From NCBI RefSeq assembly GCF_019733355.1, contig NZ_JAIHLQ010000036.1, forward strand, positions 1-64,000: a stretch of DNA of 64,000 bases, in the 5' to 3' direction. Of the stretch, positions 17,117 to 25,206 are shown piece after piece (the first letter of the stretch is position 1; every line of letters begins with the position of its first letter). A model generated the notes under the pieces. The model saw only the letters and a program-made list of their open reading frames with translations. It did no database searches and was not told where the DNA came from. Source of the stretch: Pseudomonas baetica. Lineage in GTDB: Bacteria; Pseudomonadota; Gammaproteobacteria; Pseudomonadales; Pseudomonadaceae. The position numbers and the translations under genes are program-made.

Positions 17117-18532
17117 TTAACGGATTTGTGGGCCGATGAATCGGCTCTTGGCTTCAACGTGGACGCTGTTGTCATCGGCATCCTTGAGGATGAATTTCAC
17201 CTCGTTGGTGCTCGACGGCAGTTGTTCCGGTGCGCTCGACAGTTCGACTGGCATGCTGAAAATTTCTCCGGCCGCGACCTTGATCTCGCGTTTGCCTTGC
17301 AGGCGCAGATCCGGCAGGCCAGCGGCTTCCAGCACGTAGGTGTGGTCGCGCTGATCCTTGTTCATGATCTTCAGGCTGTAGACATTTTCGATCCGGCCTT
17401 CGGCGTTCTCGCGATAGAGCACGCGGTCTTTGCTGACATCGAAACCGACCAGTGAACGCATGACGAACGCGGTCACCAACAGGCTGATCATCGCCAGCAA
17501 CACTACGGCATAGCCGATCAGGCGTGGCCGCAGTTTATGGGTTTTCTGGCCCGACAGGTTGTGTTCGGTGGTGTAGCTGATCAGGCCGCGCGGGTAGTCC
17601 ATCTTGTCCATGATGCTGTCGCAGGCGTCGATACACGCGGCGCAGCCGATGCACTCGATTTGCAGACCGTCGCGGATGTCGATACCGGTCGGGCACACCT
17701 GAACGCACATGGTGCAGTCGATGCAGTCGCCCAGGCCCATGGCCTTGTAGTCGACGCCTTTCTTGCGCGGGCCACGGCTTTCGCCGCGACGCGGGTCGTA
17801 GGAAACGATCAGAGTGTCCTTGTCGAACATCACACTCTGGAAGCGAGCATATGGGCACATGTAGATGCACACCTGTTCGCGCAACCAGCCGGCATTACCG
17901 TATGTGGCAAGGGTGAAGAAGCCGACCCAGAAGTACGACCAGCCATCGGCTTGCCCGGTGAAAAACTCGAACACGAGTTCGCGGATCGGCGAAAAGTAAC
18001 CCACGAAGGTCATACCGGTGACGAAACCGATCAGCAGCCAAAGCGAGTGTTTGGCGAGTTTGCGCAGGAGCTTGTTACCGCTCATCGGCGCCTTGTCGAG
18101 CTTGATGCGCTGGTTGCGGTCGCCTTCGGTGACCTTCTCGCACCACATGAAAATCCACGTCCACACGCTTTGCGGACAGGTGTAGCCGCACCAGACTCGG
18201 CCGGCATACACGGTGATAAAGAACAGACCGAACGCGGCAATGATCAGCAGGCCCGAAAGCAGAATGAAGTCCTGCGGCCAGAAGGTGGCGCCGAAGATGA
18301 AGAACTTGCGCTCCGGCAGGTTCCACCACACGGCCTGATGGCCACCCCAGTTCAGCCACACCGTGCCGAAATACAGCAGGAACAGTGCGGCACCGCCCAT
18401 CATCCGCAGATTGCGGAACAGACCGGTAAAAGCACGGGTGTAGATTTTTTCTCGTGAGGCGTAAAGATCCACGCTGTTGTTCGCGTTTTTGCTCGGTGGC
18501 GTGACGTCGTGTACCGGAATCTGGTTGCTCAT
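17117..18532 (-). CDS. ccoG: cbb3 oxidase assembly protein CcoG (FixG/RdxA ferredoxin-like)
   Basis: A 471-residue membrane protein. It has four to five membrane helices with GYTCPQSVW, two ferredoxin-type 4Fe-4S motifs (CIDCTMCVQVCP and CIGCAACIDACD), and a C-terminal periplasmic Ig-like FixG domain. It is thought to reduce copper for the CcoN active site. I chose the ATG at 18530-18532 (MSNQIPVHDVTPP), which matches the P. aeruginosa start as I remember it; a tandem ATG is at 18535. A much longer upstream frame reads through an Anr box and a long hairpin and is rejected. An Anr-type site is at 18699-18712. Confidence 0.94.
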   Translation of the reverse strand: MSNQIPVHDVTPPSKNANNSVDLYASREKIYTRAFTGLFRNLRMMGGAALFLLYFGTVWLNWGGHQAVWWNLPERKFFIFGATFWPQDFILLSGLLIIAAFGLFFITVYAGRVWCGYTCPQSVWTWIFMWCEKVTEGDRNQRIKLDKAPMSGNKLLRKLAKHSLWLLIGFVTGMTFVGYFSPIRELVFEFFTGQADGWSYFWVGFFTLATYGNAGWLREQVCIYMCPYARFQSVMFDKDTLIVSYDPRRGESRGPRKKGVDYKAMGLGDCIDCTMCVQVCPTGIDIRDGLQIECIGCAACIDACDSIMDKMDYPRGLISYTTEHNLSGQKTHKLRPRLIGYAVVLLAMISLLVTAFVMRSLVGFDVSKDRVLYRENAEGRIENVYSLKIMNKDQRDHTYVLEAAGLPDLRLQGKREIKVAAGEIFSMPVELSSAPEQLPSSTNEVKFILKDADDNSVHVEAKSRFIGPQIR

Positions 18533-18698
18533 CATTGCATCCCACGGCAGTGGAAAAATGCCTCGGTCGATACGTGCCGGCCGGGGTCGGAAAGGGCGTT
18601 GCAGTGGCGCAATGATACGCCTGTCACGCCTGCGAACGGGTGCGACCTTTGGTCGCGTTGGGGGCGGGCTGTAAATGGTGTAGCAGATGTAACAAGTC

Positions 18699-18712
18699 CT
18701 GATCCAGATCAA
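18699..18712. promoter_or_regulatory. Anr/FNR box upstream of ccoG
   Basis: On the minus strand the site reads TTGATCTGGATCAG, one base from the TTGAT-N4-ATCAA consensus. It is about 170 bases before the ccoG start codon, which implies a long 5' leader. Confidence 0.7.
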
Positions 18713-18720
18713 TTGACTAT

Positions 18721-18768
18721 AGACGATGCATGAGACTCGCTCGGGCGAGTGAGTCTCATGCATCGTCT
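18721..18768. repeat. Near-perfect 23-bp inverted repeat (long hairpin)
   Basis: Positions 18721-18743 and 18746-18768 are inverted copies with one mismatch and a 2-base loop (arms AGACGATGCATGAGACTC... and ...GAGTCTCATGCATCGTCT). No T-run follows on either strand. It lies between the 58-codon ORF and the Anr box of ccoG. It may be a factor-assisted terminator protecting the ccoG promoter from read-through, or a protein-binding dyad. Confidence 0.85.
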
Positions 18769-18788
18769 CGGCAGGCAATCTGCAGGCA

Positions 18789-18965
18789 TCAGTCCAGCCT
18801 GCCGCCGCCGAGACTTTCGAGCCCGCCGTCTTTGGGTTTCTTCACCTCGTGGCCAGCGGTGGCATCGTCGCTGGTATCGGGGGACGCAGTGTCGGGCTTG
18901 ATACCCGGGTCGGCAAAAGTGAAATCTTCGTGGGATTGCACACAGTCATGATCGGATTCTCGCAT
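18789..18965 (-). CDS. Hypothetical 58-residue acidic protein
   Basis: An ORF of 58 codons that I did not recognise. It reads MRESDHDCVQSHEDF and continues with a hydrophilic, Asp/Gly/Lys-rich sequence ending in GGLESLGGGRLD, with no membrane helix and one cysteine. The ATG at 18963-18965 is preceded by a good AAGGAAG ribosome site, which is the main reason to believe in it. It sits alone between the divergent metallophosphoesterase and ccoG, and is followed by the long hairpin at 18721-18768. It may be a small conserved Pseudomonas protein of unknown function; it looks intrinsically disordered. Confidence 0.55.
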   Translation of the reverse strand: MRESDHDCVQSHEDFTFADPGIKPDTASPDTSDDATAGHEVKKPKDGGLESLGGGRLD

Positions 18966-19292
18966 GGCTTTCTTCCTTGATATACAGCGGTATAGGGGGT
19001 GGTCTGACGAACCATCGGCAGACGGAAAGAAAAGTTACAGGCCGATGAAGATTGAGTCTATTGAGCATTTGCCTCAAATCGTGAACGCCTTCTGATCGCA
19101 AGGTCCGCAAGCCCCAGCGGCTGATTGTTGATTGCTTTTTAATTATTGTTTTTAGTTGTTTTTTAAAGGGTTGGACACAAGAGTAATTAATTAATCATGT
19201 TTGTGTCTTTGAGGTTTTAATGGCTTTCGAATAAGTTGGTGGCTGGCGATATGAGGTCGCCAGCATAAGTTATTAAATGGAAGTGAAATATC
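18966..19292. other. AT-rich intergenic region before the metallophosphoesterase
   Basis: About 330 bases, markedly richer in A and T than the neighbours (around 19130-19200 it is mostly T/A runs). It should hold the divergent promoters of the 58-codon ORF and of the metallophosphoesterase gene. I see no recognisable operator, RNA or repeat. A small palindrome-like segment (TGGCGA...TCGCCA) lies around 19245-19265. Confidence 0.6.
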
Positions 19293-20297
19293 ATGACAGG
19301 TAGTAAAGTTGCAGCTTATATTCTGGGTGTGTGTTTGTTGCTGTCGATAGTTTCGGCTTATTCTGCGGAGCCTGCGCCGAAGCACATGGTGTTTGCATCG
19401 GATACGCAATACCCCTGGACAGACAAGACAGACAGTAGAACGCCTGAGTCTGATGAGGCGTTTACAAAGCGTTCGAAGTGGCTGGTGGAAACTCAGTTGG
19501 CAAGTATTGCCGCTTTTCGAAATGCTCAGGGTGGACAAGCGAAAGTACCATTGATGATCAATGGAGATATCACCGCTTTCGGCCATGACTGGCAGCGCTC
19601 CTATATGAGAGAGGTGCTGGCTAAGCACTTCGGTGGTGAGTACCTGTATGGTTTGGGTAATCATGACTATGAAAACAACGTGGATGATTGTTTCAGTAAT
19701 AGCTGTGCGGCGGGCAGCATTGTTGAGTTCAGAAAACATCATGAAAACAGGGTGGACAACTTTGATGTGAGGTCCACGCAAGGTTTCTGGGGTAATACGT
19801 ATTCAGGAAGTCTCGCTTATTCAAAGACCATCGGCGACGTCCACATGGTTCAACTCAACAATGAGCCGACGTACACGACCCGGATTGCTCATTTCCTGAA
19901 CCCGACGACGTTCGAGATCAATAGTGCACTGGACTGGCTTGAGACTGACCTTAGTCTGGCGAGAGCTCAGGGGTACGCCATTATCATAAATATGCACAAG
20001 CCGTTGGAGATGAAGGGCGACAGTGCGCAGCAAAAACGCTTTCGCGACATGATCGTCAAATATCAGGTCACTGCAATATTCGCCGGTCATTTACATCGGG
20101 ACGGCGGTGACTCCTACTGGGTGGGAGATGTGCCGATGTATCTGAGTGGCGCCACGTCTCAGCAAACTTACTTGATCACCAGCTTCACCGAGGATCGCAA
20201 GCAGTTGCAGATTTATCTGGTGAAGGACAATCAATGGCAGGAGCGAACGCTCATCGACACGGTGACGGTGAAATCCATCTCGGCCAGCCGTCCATGA
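19293..20297 (+). CDS. Secreted calcineurin-like metallophosphoesterase
   Basis: A 334-residue protein with a signal peptide (MTGSKVAAYILGVCLLLSIVSAYSAE). Metal-site motifs occur in the family order: SDTQ with Asp37 (Gln replaces the usual His), NGD, GNHD, an MHKP histidine and GHLH. It probably hydrolyses a phosphoester in the periplasm or outside the cell; the substrate is unknown. Codon and base composition are clearly AT-richer than the flanking cco genes, and P. aeruginosa, as I recall, has nothing here, so it was probably acquired horizontally. The ATG at 19293 follows GGAAGTGA. It ends at a strong bidirectional terminator. Confidence 0.8.
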   Translation: MTGSKVAAYILGVCLLLSIVSAYSAEPAPKHMVFASDTQYPWTDKTDSRTPESDEAFTKRSKWLVETQLASIAAFRNAQGGQAKVPLMINGDITAFGHDWQRSYMREVLAKHFGGEYLYGLGNHDYENNVDDCFSNSCAAGSIVEFRKHHENRVDNFDVRSTQGFWGNTYSGSLAYSKTIGDVHMVQLNNEPTYTTRIAHFLNPTTFEINSALDWLETDLSLARAQGYAIIINMHKPLEMKGDSAQQKRFRDMIVKYQVTAIFAGHLHRDGGDSYWVGDVPMYLSGATSQQTYLITSFTEDRKQLQIYLVKDNQWQERTLIDTVTVKSISASRP

Positions 20298-20298
20298 A

Positions 20299-20334
20299 AA
20301 AGGCCCGGCCAATTGTCATTGGCCGGGCCTTCCT
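20299..20334. terminator. Bidirectional intrinsic terminator
   Basis: A 14-bp stem (20300-20313 with 20318-20331, AAGGCCCGGCCAAT and its complement) has a 4-base loop and A/T-rich flanks. It serves the metallophosphoesterase gene on the plus strand and ccoP1 on the minus strand. Confidence 0.9.
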
Positions 20335-20352
20335 TTGCATCAAGCGTGGGCC

Positions 20353-21336
20353 TTACTGCGCCTCGGCTTCCGGCATTTTTTCGCCGTGGGACAGGCTGTA
20401 AACGTAAGCGGCCAGCAGGTGAACCTTGTCGTTGCCTTGCAGTTGTTCCTGCGCCGGCATTTGGCCCTGACGGCCGTAACGGATGGTCTGCTGCAATTGC
20501 GCGAAGCTGGAACCGTAGATGAACGCGCCCGGGTGGGTCAGGTTAGGCGCGCCCATGGCCGGGGTGCCTTTGCCTTCCGGGCCGTGGCAAGCCACGCAGT
20601 TGACGGCGAACAGTTTCTGGCCGTTGACCGGGTCAGCCTTGGCGTCTTGCGGCAGCTTGCGGCCATCGAGTTGCGTCACCACATAGGCTGCCACGTCGGC
20701 AACGCCTTGCTCGCCGATCACTTCGGCCCAGGCCGGCATCACCGCGTGACGACCGCCCATGATGGTGGTCTTGATGGTTTCCGGCTCCCCGCCCCAACGC
20801 CAGTCGGCGTCGGTGAGGTTCGGGAAGCCATAAGCGCCTTTGGCGTCGGAACCGTGGCAGACCGAGCAGTTGGAGGCGAACAGGCGGCCACCCATTTTCA
20901 GGGCTTGCGGATCCTTGGCCACTTCTTCGATCGGCATGGCGGCGAACTTGGCGAAGATCGGACCGAACCTGGCGTCCGAGCGAGCCATTTCCTTTTCCCA
21001 TTCGTGTACGCCGGTCCAGCCGGTCTGGCCGTTGGCGAACGCGGTCTGTTTGTCGTTATCGAGGTAGTTGTAGCCCGGCAGCAGGCCTTTCCAGTTACCC
21101 AGACCCGGATATAGCACCAGGTAACCCAGCGCAAAAATGATGGTGCCCACGAACAGCATGAACCACCATTTCGGCAGCGGGTTGTCGTACTCCTCGATCC
21201 CGTCGAAGGAGTGCCCGACCGTCTCGTCCGTCTGCTCGCTGCGCTGGCCCTTGCGGGTCGACAGCAGCAGCCAGGTCAGGGAAAAGATCGTACCGAGACT
21301 GAGGACTGTGACGTACAGACTCCAGAATGTAGTCAT
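20353..21336 (-). CDS. ccoP1: cbb3 cytochrome oxidase subunit CcoP, isoform 1 (dihaem c)
   Basis: A 327-residue membrane-anchored dihaem cytochrome c. Two N-terminal membrane helices flank an HSFDGIEEYDNPLPKWW loop. Two haem-attachment motifs, CSVCH and CVACH, lie in cytochrome domains with later axial Met segments (MPAWAEV and MPAQEQL). It passes electrons to CcoO. It overlaps ccoQ1 by 4 bases and is the last gene of the cco1 operon, ending at a terminator. It is about ten residues longer than the cco2 copy because of an insertion (YLDNDKQTAFANGQ) in the linker after the second helix. Confidence 0.95.
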   Translation of the reverse strand: MTTFWSLYVTVLSLGTIFSLTWLLLSTRKGQRSEQTDETVGHSFDGIEEYDNPLPKWWFMLFVGTIIFALGYLVLYPGLGNWKGLLPGYNYLDNDKQTAFANGQTGWTGVHEWEKEMARSDARFGPIFAKFAAMPIEEVAKDPQALKMGGRLFASNCSVCHGSDAKGAYGFPNLTDADWRWGGEPETIKTTIMGGRHAVMPAWAEVIGEQGVADVAAYVVTQLDGRKLPQDAKADPVNGQKLFAVNCVACHGPEGKGTPAMGAPNLTHPGAFIYGSSFAQLQQTIRYGRQGQMPAQEQLQGNDKVHLLAAYVYSLSHGEKMPEAEAQ

Positions 21337-21527
21337 TCTTTGTTACTCCTAGAAGCTTGCTCGACGTGCTTGATGGCTTCGGGATCATCCGCAAAAGGCA
21401 GCAAGGTCGCGTCTTCAAACTCCGACTTGCGCTTGGGGCTGAATACCCACAACGCCAGACCGATGAAGGCCACCATCACAACAACGGTGCCTAGGCCACG
21501 AATCATCCCGATATCCATCCAATTCAC
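21333..21527 (-). CDS. ccoQ1: cbb3 oxidase small subunit CcoQ, isoform 1
   Basis: A 64-residue single-span membrane protein (IRGLGTVVVMVAFIGLALWVFSPKRK) with a short polar tail containing LLPFADDPEA, typical of CcoQ/FixQ, which stabilises the cbb3 complex. Its start overlaps ccoO1 and its end overlaps ccoP1, each by 4 bases, so translation is coupled. Confidence 0.93.
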   Translation of the reverse strand: MNWMDIGMIRGLGTVVVMVAFIGLALWVFSPKRKSEFEDATLLPFADDPEAIKHVEQASRSNKE

Positions 21528-22132
21528 CGTTTGCTTTTGATGATGGTGCCCAGGCCTTGCAGGTAGGCCACCAGCGCGTCCATTTCGGTTTTGCCCTTCA
21601 CGGCATCTTTTGCACCGGCGATGTCTTCGTCGGTGTAAGGGACGCCGAGCGTGCGCAACACTTCCATTTTCTTGGCCGTGTCTTTGCCGTCGAGCTTGTT
21701 TTCCACGAGGAATGGGTAAGCCGGCATTTTCGACTCAGGCACCACGTTGCGCGGGTTGTACAAGTGCGCACGCTGCCAGTCGTCGGAGTAGCGACCGCCC
21801 ACGCGGGCCAGGTCCGGGCCGGTACGTTTGGAACCCCACAGGAACGGGTGATCCCAGACGCTTTCACCGGCGACCGAGTAGTGGCCATAGCGTTCGGTTT
21901 CGGCGCGGAACGGACGGATCATCTGCGAGTGGCAGCCGACACAACCGTTGGCGATATAGATATCGCGGCCTTCCAGTTCCAGCGCCGAACGTGGCTTCAT
22001 GCCTTCGACCGGCTTGTTGGTAACGTCCTGGAAAAACAGCGGAACGATTTGGGTCAGGCCACCGACGCTGACGGCGATGACCATGAAGAAGGCCAGCAGG
22101 CCAATATTTTTCTCGACAGCTTCATGCTTCAT
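21524..22132 (-). CDS. ccoO1: cbb3 cytochrome oxidase subunit CcoO, isoform 1 (monohaem c)
   Basis: A 202-residue membrane-anchored cytochrome c with one N-terminal helix and a single CVGCH haem motif ([21 protein letters not shown]). Family signatures [25 protein letters not shown] and the axial Met in ESKMPAYP are present. It receives electrons from CcoP and hands them to the haem b of CcoN. The start codon overlaps the ccoN1 stop (ATGA). Confidence 0.95.
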   Translation of the reverse strand: MKHEAVEKNIGLLAFFMVIAVSVGGLTQIVPLFFQDVTNKPVEGMKPRSALELEGRDIYIANGCVGCHSQMIRPFRAETERYGHYSVAGESVWDHPFLWGSKRTGPDLARVGGRYSDDWQRAHLYNPRNVVPESKMPAYPFLVENKLDGKDTAKKMEVLRTLGVPYTDEDIAGAKDAVKGKTEMDALVAYLQGLGTIIKSKR

Positions 22133-23574
22133 CAGTGAGCTCCAACGACAGCGATCTGGGCGGCGGCTTCGGCTTCAGCCGGGTTCGAGGCGCGCACGGT
22201 GCGCCAGACGTTGTAAGCCATCAGGAACATGCCGCTGGCGAAGAATGCACCGCCCAGGGCACGGACGATGTAGCCAGGGTGGCTGGCTTGCAGCGCTTCA
22301 ACGAACGAGTAGGTGAGGGTGCCGTCGTCGTTGATTGCCCGCCACATCAGGCCTTGAGTGATGCCGTTGACCCACATCGACGCGATGTACAGCACGGTAC
22401 CGATGGTCGCGAGCCAGAAGTGCGCGTTGATCAGGCCGACACTGTGCATCTGTGCACGACCGAACAGTTTCGGGATCATGTGGTAGATCGCACCGATCGA
22501 GATCATTGCTACCCAGCCCAGAGCGCCGGCATGTACGTGGCCGATGGTCCAGTCAGTGTAGTGCGAGAGCGAGTTGACGGTCTTGATCGCCATCATCGGC
22601 CCTTCGAAGGTCGACATGCCGTAGAACGCCAGCGATACCACGAGGAAGCGCAGGATCGGGTCGGTGCGCAATTTATGCCAGGCGCCCGACAGGGTCATCA
22701 TGCCGTTGATCATGCCGCCCCAGCTCGGTGCCAGGAGGATGATCGACATGGCCATGCCCAGCGACTGTGCCCAATCCGGCAGTGCGGTGTAGTGCAGGTG
22801 GTGCGGGCCGGCCCAGATGTACAGGGTGATCAGCGCCCAGAAGTGCACGATCGACAGGCGATAGGAGTAGATCGGACGTTCGGCCTGTTTCGGCACGAAG
22901 TAGTACATCATCCCGAGGAAGCCAGTGGTCAGGAAGAAACCCACGGCGTTGTGGCCGTACCACCACTGGATCATCGCGTCGGTCGCGCCGGAGTAGGCCG
23001 AGTAGGATTTGAAGAAGCTGACGGGCAGCGAGGCGTGGTTGACGATGTGCAGCATCGCGGTGACGACGATGAAGGCGCCGTAGAACCAGTTACCGACATA
23101 GATGTGCTTGGTTTTGCGCTTGGTGATGGTGCCGAAGAACACCAGACCGTAGGTGACCCAGACAATGGCCAGGAGAATGGCCAGCGGCCATTCCAGTTCC
23201 GCGTATTCCTTGGTGGTGGTGTAACCCAGCGGCAAGGTAATGATCGCGCCGACAATGACGGCTTGCCAGCCCCAGAAGGTGAAGGCGGCGAGGCTGTCGG
23301 AAATCAGTCGCGTCTGGCAGGTACGCTGCACGACATAGTAGGAGGTGCCAAACAGTGCACATCCACCGAAGGCAAAAATCACCAGGTTTGTGTGCAACGG
23401 GCGCAGGCGTCCAAAGCTCGTCCACGGCAGACCGAAGTTCAATTCCGGCCAGACCAGTTGCGAGGCGATGAAGACACCGAGCCCCATGCCAAGGATCCCC
23501 CAGACCACCGTCATGATGGCGAACTGGCGGACTACCTTATAGTTATAAGCAGTCGGACTGATTGCTGTGCTCAT
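22132..23574 (-). CDS. ccoN1: cbb3 cytochrome oxidase catalytic subunit CcoN, isoform 1
   Basis: A 480-residue haem-copper oxidase subunit with twelve membrane helices. It carries the six metal-ligand histidines in their usual contexts (RPLHTN, HNAVGFF, GPHHLHY, and GHVHAGALG with a later HFW), and lacks the D-pathway typical of aa3 oxidases. It reduces O2 to water with high oxygen affinity and pumps protons. It is the first gene of cco1, corresponding by order to P. aeruginosa PA1554. Only a degenerate Anr-like site (23659-23672) precedes it, consistent with the more constitutive expression known for cco1. Confidence 0.96.
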   Translation of the reverse strand: MSTAISPTAYNYKVVRQFAIMTVVWGILGMGLGVFIASQLVWPELNFGLPWTSFGRLRPLHTNLVIFAFGGCALFGTSYYVVQRTCQTRLISDSLAAFTFWGWQAVIVGAIITLPLGYTTTKEYAELEWPLAILLAIVWVTYGLVFFGTITKRKTKHIYVGNWFYGAFIVVTAMLHIVNHASLPVSFFKSYSAYSGATDAMIQWWYGHNAVGFFLTTGFLGMMYYFVPKQAERPIYSYRLSIVHFWALITLYIWAGPHHLHYTALPDWAQSLGMAMSIILLAPSWGGMINGMMTLSGAWHKLRTDPILRFLVVSLAFYGMSTFEGPMMAIKTVNSLSHYTDWTIGHVHAGALGWVAMISIGAIYHMIPKLFGRAQMHSVGLINAHFWLATIGTVLYIASMWVNGITQGLMWRAINDDGTLTYSFVEALQASHPGYIVRALGGAFFASGMFLMAYNVWRTVRASNPAEAEAAAQIAVVGAH

Positions 23575-23658
23575 TCTAAGGTTCCACGGTTTAGGTGTTT
23601 TATTAGGATTAAAATCGGCCGCAAGTATGCAGAGAGCAGGGGGTCATTGCAACGCGCC

Positions 23659-23672
23659 ATGACCTGGGTCAA
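23659..23672. promoter_or_regulatory. Degenerate Anr-like box upstream of ccoN1
   Basis: On the minus strand the site reads TTGACCCAGGTCAT, two mismatches from TTGAT-N4-ATCAA, centred about 91 bases before the ccoN1 start codon. Binding is uncertain. Confidence 0.45.
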
Positions 23673-24014
23673 TGCTTTCCAACGCTGATTCTGCGGCCTT
23701 TCCATACGCCGCGTAAGGACAAAATTGGCCTCGGACAAAATGTCGCAGCAGACGAAAAAAGCGAGGGGCTCAGATCACTTGTAACGAGGTGTGTTCAAAC
23801 AGCCGGTTCGGCTGATGAACGGCAATCGGCGCGACAGCCGGTATCTACCGGCCTTTGCGGCGAGTTTGTCAGCCGATTCATCGAACACATCGCTCAGGGT
23901 CGACCTGGAACCAGCACGGGCCAGTCCGCATCGAGCAAGCGTAGACCCGAATCAGGGGAACCGAAAGGTGAGGGCATCAAGGGGTGCGACAATGCGTCGC
24001 AAAGGGGCGGGAAA

Positions 24015-24040
24015 CTGCCGCACTGAGAAACGTGCGGCAG
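24015..24040 (-). terminator. Stem-loop after ccoP2
   Basis: A 9-bp perfect stem (CTGCCGCAC, 24015-24023, with GTGCGGCAG, 24032-24040) and an 8-base loop sit 16 bases past the ccoP2 stop. The following tract on the minus strand is only weakly T-rich (TTTCCC). Confidence 0.65.
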
Positions 24041-24055
24041 TGATGTAGTCAATGC

Positions 24056-25009
24056 TTACTGTTTATTGTCTTCATTAACAAGTTTTTCTGTATTCAATCC
24101 ATGGCTAAGACTGTACACATAAGCCGCCAGTAATTGCACTTTATCGTTACCCAGCAGCTCATTCTGCGCTGGCATATGACCTTGGCGACCATGGCGGATG
24201 GTCTGTTCGAGCTGGGTCAGGCTGGTGCCATAGATAAATCCGGCCGGGTGCGTCAGATTCGGCGCCCCCATGGCTTCAGTGCCGTGGCCGGTTGCCCCAT
24301 GGCAGGCGACGCAAGTGGTGCTGAACGTTTGCTGTCCGGCTTGCAGGTCGGCCTTGCTGTCGGCGGGCAAAGGCAGGCCGGCCAGATCGTGACGCACATA
24401 CGCGGCAACGTTCTTCACACCCGCTTCACCGAGCACTTCACCCCAGGCCGGCATCGCCGCCATCCGCCCACCCATGATGGTGGTCTTGATGGTGTCGGCG
24501 TCGCCGCCCCAGCGCCAGTCGCTGTCGGCCAGGTTGGGGAAGCCGAACGCGCCTTTGGCATCCGAGCCGTGGCAGACCGAGCAGTTGGAGGCGAACAGAC
24601 GGCCACCCATTTTCAGCGCCTGCGGGTCTTTCGCCACGTCTTCCAGCGGCATGGCGGCGAACTTGGCGAAGATCGGGCCGAACTTGGCATCCGCCTTGTT
24701 CATTTCCTTTTCCCATTCGTGGACGCCGGTCCAGCCGTCCTCGTAACCGGGCAGGATGCCTTTCCAGTTGCCCAGGCCCGGATACAGGATCAGATAGCCC
24801 ACGGAAAACACCAGCGTGCCGGCGAATAGCATGAACCACCATTGCGGCAGCGGGTTGTCGTACTCCTCGATGCCGTCGAAGCTGTGGCCCATGGTCTGGT
24901 CGACGCTGCCCTTGGTCTCGCCCCGACGCGTGCCGATCAGCAGCCAGGTCAGGCCGATCAGGCTGCCGATGGTCAGTACGCAGATCCACGTACTCCAGAA
25001 GGTGGTCAT
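24056..25009 (-). CDS. ccoP2: cbb3 cytochrome oxidase subunit CcoP, isoform 2 (dihaem c)
   Basis: A 317-residue dihaem membrane cytochrome c closely similar to CcoP1. It has two membrane helices around HSFDGIEEYDNPLPQWW, haem motifs CSVCH and CVACH, and axial Met segments MPAWGEV and MPAQNEL. It has a shorter linker after the second helix than isoform 1 (GYEDGWTG). It is the last gene of the cco2 operon and overlaps ccoQ2 by 4 bases. Confidence 0.95.
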   Translation of the reverse strand: MTTFWSTWICVLTIGSLIGLTWLLIGTRRGETKGSVDQTMGHSFDGIEEYDNPLPQWWFMLFAGTLVFSVGYLILYPGLGNWKGILPGYEDGWTGVHEWEKEMNKADAKFGPIFAKFAAMPLEDVAKDPQALKMGGRLFASNCSVCHGSDAKGAFGFPNLADSDWRWGGDADTIKTTIMGGRMAAMPAWGEVLGEAGVKNVAAYVRHDLAGLPLPADSKADLQAGQQTFSTTCVACHGATGHGTEAMGAPNLTHPAGFIYGTSLTQLEQTIRHGRQGHMPAQNELLGNDKVQLLAAYVYSLSHGLNTEKLVNEDNKQ

Positions 25010-25203
25010 GGCCGGGTACTCCTTGGTTCAGGTGCTTGGGTAGTGTCGGGTTGCGGCTCGTCGGCGAACGGCAGCAGGCGCGCTTCGGCGAACTCCGGCG
25101 TGCGCTTGCGGTTGAACACCCAGAAAGTCAGGCCGACGAAGGCGACGAACACCACGACGGTGCCGAGGCCGCGAATCAGCCCTGTGCTCATTTCAATGAC
25201 CAT
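25006..25203 (-). CDS. ccoQ2: cbb3 oxidase small subunit CcoQ, isoform 2
   Basis: A 65-residue single-span protein (GLIRGLGTVVVFVAFVGLTFWVFNRKR) with a tail containing LLPFADEPQPD. It is the second CcoQ copy, located between ccoO2 and ccoP2, 3 bases after the ccoO2 stop. Confidence 0.92.
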   Translation of the reverse strand: MVIEMSTGLIRGLGTVVVFVAFVGLTFWVFNRKRTPEFAEARLLPFADEPQPDTTQAPEPRSTRP

Positions 25204-25206
25204 GGC

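Larger units (their letters stand above)
23575..24055. other. Spacer between the cco1 and cco2 operons
   Basis: A 481-base region with no convincing gene. It should hold the cco1 promoter, a degenerate Anr-like dyad at 23659-23672 and the stem-loop that ends cco2 at 24015-24040. A plus-strand frame at 23791-24048 has no ribosome site or recognisable sequence and was not accepted. Confidence 0.7.

Noticed and set aside
23791..24048. An 85-codon plus-strand frame between the cco operons
   Set aside because: No ribosome site, no family resemblance, and it overlaps the ccoP2 stem-loop.
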